Of a DNA stretch of 5,915 nucleotides, positions 3,790 through 5,915 are shown in pieces; the first letter of the stretch is position 1; the number at the start of each line of letters is the position of its first letter. The notes beneath the pieces were generated by a model, which made no database searches, had not been told where the DNA came from, and worked only from the letters and a program-made list of their open reading frames with translations. The DNA comes from Candidatus Latescibacterota bacterium (GTDB taxonomy: Bacteria > Latescibacterota > UBA2968 > GCA-2709665): NCBI GenBank assembly GCA_030746455.1, contig JASLMQ010000900.1, forward strand, positions 1 through 5,915. Direction: 5' to 3'. The position numbers and the translations under genes are program-made.

Positions 3790-5915
3790 ATGAACCTTAG
3801 GTTTCACAGCCTTATCGCGCTGTTGTCGATCCTGACTGCGCTTCCAGGGGCGGCCTGGAGCCAGACCATCGCATTGGTTCCAGACCAGATCCCCAACGGC
3901 ATCGAGAAGGAGTCGAGCCAGCAGTACCACCAGCGCTTCAACATCACGCTGACCGGCAGCCCGACCGCTCAGACTCGGGCGTTCACGATCACGCTGCCTC
4001 CCGAGCTGGAGTACGTGTCCAGTTCTGTCACCGCAACGTCGAACACCGCGAACATCAGTGCCTTCCACGTGGGTCAGGGGGCGAGCAGCAGCGAACTTGT
4101 CTTCGGGCTGACTCTGACGGCTGGATCGCTGAGTGGCGAAACCGTAGCGGTCGAGTTCGACGTCACCACGCCGACGGATTTCACCGGGATCGGCGACGGG
4201 TTGAAGCAGGATACGGTCTACGCAGTGAGATTCGCACCCGGCACCAATCTGACCAACACGAACGTGCCGGTTGCCAAACACCAGAACCGGCGCATCCAGG
4301 TCATCTCGTTCTCTGCGCCCGACTCCTCCGTGGGGGACACCACATCGGCCGGCGGACGATTCTACAAGCTGAGGTTCCCCAGCGCGCTCCCGGATCTGAG
4401 TCACACCGACTTGTCGGGTCTGTCGGCCTCGTCCGGGTACTCCGACGGCGCTACCGACGTGGTCTACAGCTTCTACTGGGCGGCGGACTCGACGCTGATC
4501 AACCAGGGCCAGGGAGGTACCCTCGCGGGCATCGCGACCCTCCGGGCGGACGGGAGCGGGCCGCTGCTCGGGTCACGTCAGGCGCCGCGAACGATCCCCG
4601 CGACCTTCATCCGTGAAGATTACGCCTCGACGTTCTTCACAGATTCGGCCGACAGCTCGAATGGCGTGATCTCGCTTGCGGGCACGCAGGACGACACCTA
4701 CCACTATATCTATATCCTGGCCGATCCAGCACCCGATCGACTCCCCTCTGCCAGGCCCAACTTCGGGGCGCCGGCCAGGAAGGGGTACGATCCGACCCAG
4801 GTGGGAACCTTCAGCGGCGGGGCGTACCTGGGCCGAAGCGGCCCCCTGCTTGTAACGCACGCCCCCGAGTTCGTGGTGGTGGGATGGGACTACGACACGG
4901 ACAATGGGGACGACTTCGACAACACGGGCGTCGTTCAGGTGCCGAGCGATATTGTCGGAATGGCCGCAGTCGATGTAAATCGGAAGGACAACCGGAACCT
5001 CACGCTAGACACCGGATCGTGGGTGGAGAAGGGAGACGCCTTCTCCGGTGTGAACAGCGGCCTGACTCCTGGCGCGACGGACCGGGTGGATCTGCTCTTT
5101 CAGGCCCAGGACGACGACAACGCCTTCGACTTCGAGATGGCGATTTTCCTGGCGATGCAGGACGGACTTACGGTGGACGACCTCGTGGGCGGGGGCATCG
5201 ACTCGCTGAGGGGGGCCATCAAGGTCACGGGAACCGACACCCTCACCATCAATCACAGGACCTTCAGCTTCAGTCCCATCGTCACCGATACGACAACGGG
5301 CCTCGCGGTCTCGTTCATCCCTGCAGGGAGCTACAGGGTCTACTTCGCCGCGACGGATGGGACGTATCGCACGCTGACCCAGGTACTCAACGATCCCTTC
5401 ATCGCAAGCCCCTCCGGCTCTCAGCTTGCCGTAGCGCACTCGCCCATGATCACGCCGGACGTCTTCTCGCTGAACGACTTCGACGGCAGCGGCGACGGCG
5501 ATCTGGACGTGGTGACGGGCATCGATGTCTCCCAGATGATGGTCGACGGTGACGGGAAGGACCTGAAGATAGGTCCCAGCCAGCGATATGTTACCCTGTC
5601 GTGGGCCTCGCAGGGGAGGGACGGAGACGTCGATGTCGATGACAGCGCCACGATCGAGCTCTACTACAGCACCCGGTCGGACTTCAAGGACTCCAGAGGC
5701 AGCGTGTCGTACACGAGCGGGAACTCCCAGGGGGATGACCTGCTGGCCGACATCGGCAAGAGCGATACGCATCTGATCGGCTCGGTTGCCGAGGATCCGG
5801 ATGGGCGGTTCGACAACCAGCTCGTGTGGGATCTGTGGACGTATGTCTCTGCGGAGTCGACGATCCCCAAGACGGGGGTCCGCTACTATCTGTACGCCTT
5901 GCTGAAGCAGTCCGG
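3790..5915 (+). CDS. Large secreted modular protein, C-terminally open at the window edge
   Basis: The frame stays open for 708 codons and runs off the end. ATG 3790 is the first possible ATG, since an in-frame TGA lies at 3784; no good ribosome-binding site precedes it. Residues 1-25 form a Sec signal peptide (basic start, LIALLSILTALPGAAW core, probable cut after AWS or SQ). Residues 26-150 are a Thr/Ser-rich beta domain. From about 155 onward come at least three degenerate copies of a beta-rich module: RFYKLRF/VVYSFYWAAD (about 190-233), RVDLLFQAQ/FEMAIFLAMQD (432-458), and RYVTLSWASQ/TIELYYSTRSD (599-631). Modules 1 and 2 end in Y-rich strands followed by LLVTHAP (353-359) and LAVAHSP (546-552). 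Asp-rich linkers DYDTDNGDDFDNTG (367-380) and DFDGSGDGDLD (563-573) could bind calcium. Cysteine is absent. No catalytic domain is visible. The protein is probably extracellular or surface-bound; any C-terminal sorting domain would lie beyond the window. Adhesion, surface-layer or glycan-related roles are only possibilities. Confidence 0.88.
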   Translation, partial: MNLRFHSLIALLSILTALPGAAWSQTIALVPDQIPNGIEKESSQQYHQRFNITLTGSPTAQTRAFTITLPPELEYVSSSVTATSNTANISAFHVGQGASSSELVFGLTLTAGSLSGETVAVEFDVTTPTDFTGIGDGLKQDTVYAVRFAPGTNLTNTNVPVAKHQNRRIQVISFSAPDSSVGDTTSAGGRFYKLRFPSALPDLSHTDLSGLSASSGYSDGATDVVYSFYWAADSTLINQGQGGTLAGIATLRADGSGPLLGSRQAPRTIPATFIREDYASTFFTDSADSSNGVISLAGTQDDTYHYIYILADPAPDRLPSARPNFGAPARKGYDPTQVGTFSGGAYLGRSGPLLVTHAPEFVVVGWDYDTDNGDDFDNTGVVQVPSDIVGMAAVDVNRKDNRNLTLDTGSWVEKGDAFSGVNSGLTPGATDRVDLLFQAQDDDNAFDFEMAIFLAMQDGLTVDDLVGGGIDSLRGAIKVTGTDTLTINHRTFSFSPIVTDTTTGLAVSFIPAGSYRVYFAATDGTYRTLTQVLNDPFIASPSGSQLAVAHSPMITPDVFSLNDFDGSGDGDLDVVTGIDVSQMMVDGDGKDLKIGPSQRYVTLSWASQGRDGDVDVDDSATIELYYSTRSDFKDSRGSVSYTSGNSQGDDLLADIGKSDTHLIGSVAEDPDGRFDNQLVWDLWTYVSAESTIPKTGVRYYLYALLKQS

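Noticed and set aside
3441..3791. 116-codon - strand frame filling the non-coding gap
   Set aside because: It covers almost exactly the intergenic region, but its product has no recognisable domain, and the + strand there carries promoter-like and hairpin signals. I prefer a regulatory reading.
3073..4404. Long open frame on the - strand (443 codons)
   Set aside because: It is antisense to the SGNH hydrolase, the leader and the secreted-protein gene. Its translation is Arg/Gln/Asp-rich low-complexity sequence without recognisable motifs, as expected from the complement of GC-rich coding DNA.
4884..5552. 222-codon + strand frame inside the secreted-protein gene
   Set aside because: It is in a different frame from the signal-peptide-bearing ORF and is dominated by Arg/Gly/His codons. 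The real frame shows repeated beta modules.
5005..5772. 255-codon - strand frame
   Set aside because: It is the antisense shadow of the Asp/Val-rich secreted protein; no motif and no ribosome-binding site support it.

Overview
The window is GC-rich bacterial DNA in which every gene I can support lies on the + strand. No rRNA, tRNA, CRISPR array, transposase or integrase is visible. The protein families, and the tandem Asp-rich beta modules of the last gene, suggest an uncultured environmental bacterium of the FCB/Latescibacterota or Planctomycetota kind. That placement is an inference from remembered family distributions and is not proven by this sequence.

Layout. (1) 3-863 is the 3' part of a ROK-family sugar kinase or repressor gene; its N-terminus lies before the window. 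(2) 864-962 is a short gap holding an ATTGANN heptamer array, which overlaps the ROK stop codon, and a GC-rich hairpin. (3) 963-1982 encodes a two-domain SGNH/GDSL-type esterase (GxDLY-like N-terminal domain plus SGNH domain). (4) 1983-2088 is a gap with a second, unrelated heptamer array (TYTGCCN). (5) 2089-2766 encodes a HAD-superfamily phosphatase. (6) 2767-2874 is a gap with a very degenerate CGAAA-type repeat and an exceptionally strong ribosome-binding site. (7) 2875-3444 encodes a small single-domain SGNH hydrolase. (8) 3445-3789 is a 345-base non-coding region of lower GC, with a hairpin at its start, a sigma-28/FliA-like promoter match near 3591-3618 and a long leader that may contain an 18-codon upstream ORF. 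(9) 3790 to the end is a large open-ended gene, 708 codons in view, for a secreted protein with a signal peptide and at least three degenerate tandem beta-sandwich-like modules joined by Asp-rich segments.

How the genes may work together. The first four proteins lack signal peptides and look cytoplasmic: a sugar kinase-like protein, two esterases and a phosphatase. This fits intracellular handling of esterified (for example acetylated) sugars or sugar phosphates, but no gene fixes the substrate. They may form one transcription unit, with gaps of about 100 bases. The secreted modular protein appears to be a separate unit with its own promoter. Its role looks structural, adhesive or carbohydrate-related, and no catalytic domain is visible in the part shown.

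The most interesting signals are the tandem-module architecture of the secreted protein, the sigma-28-like promoter upstream of it, the two different heptamer arrays in consecutive gaps (one supplying the ROK stop codon), and the possible leader ORF ending three bases before the secreted-protein start.
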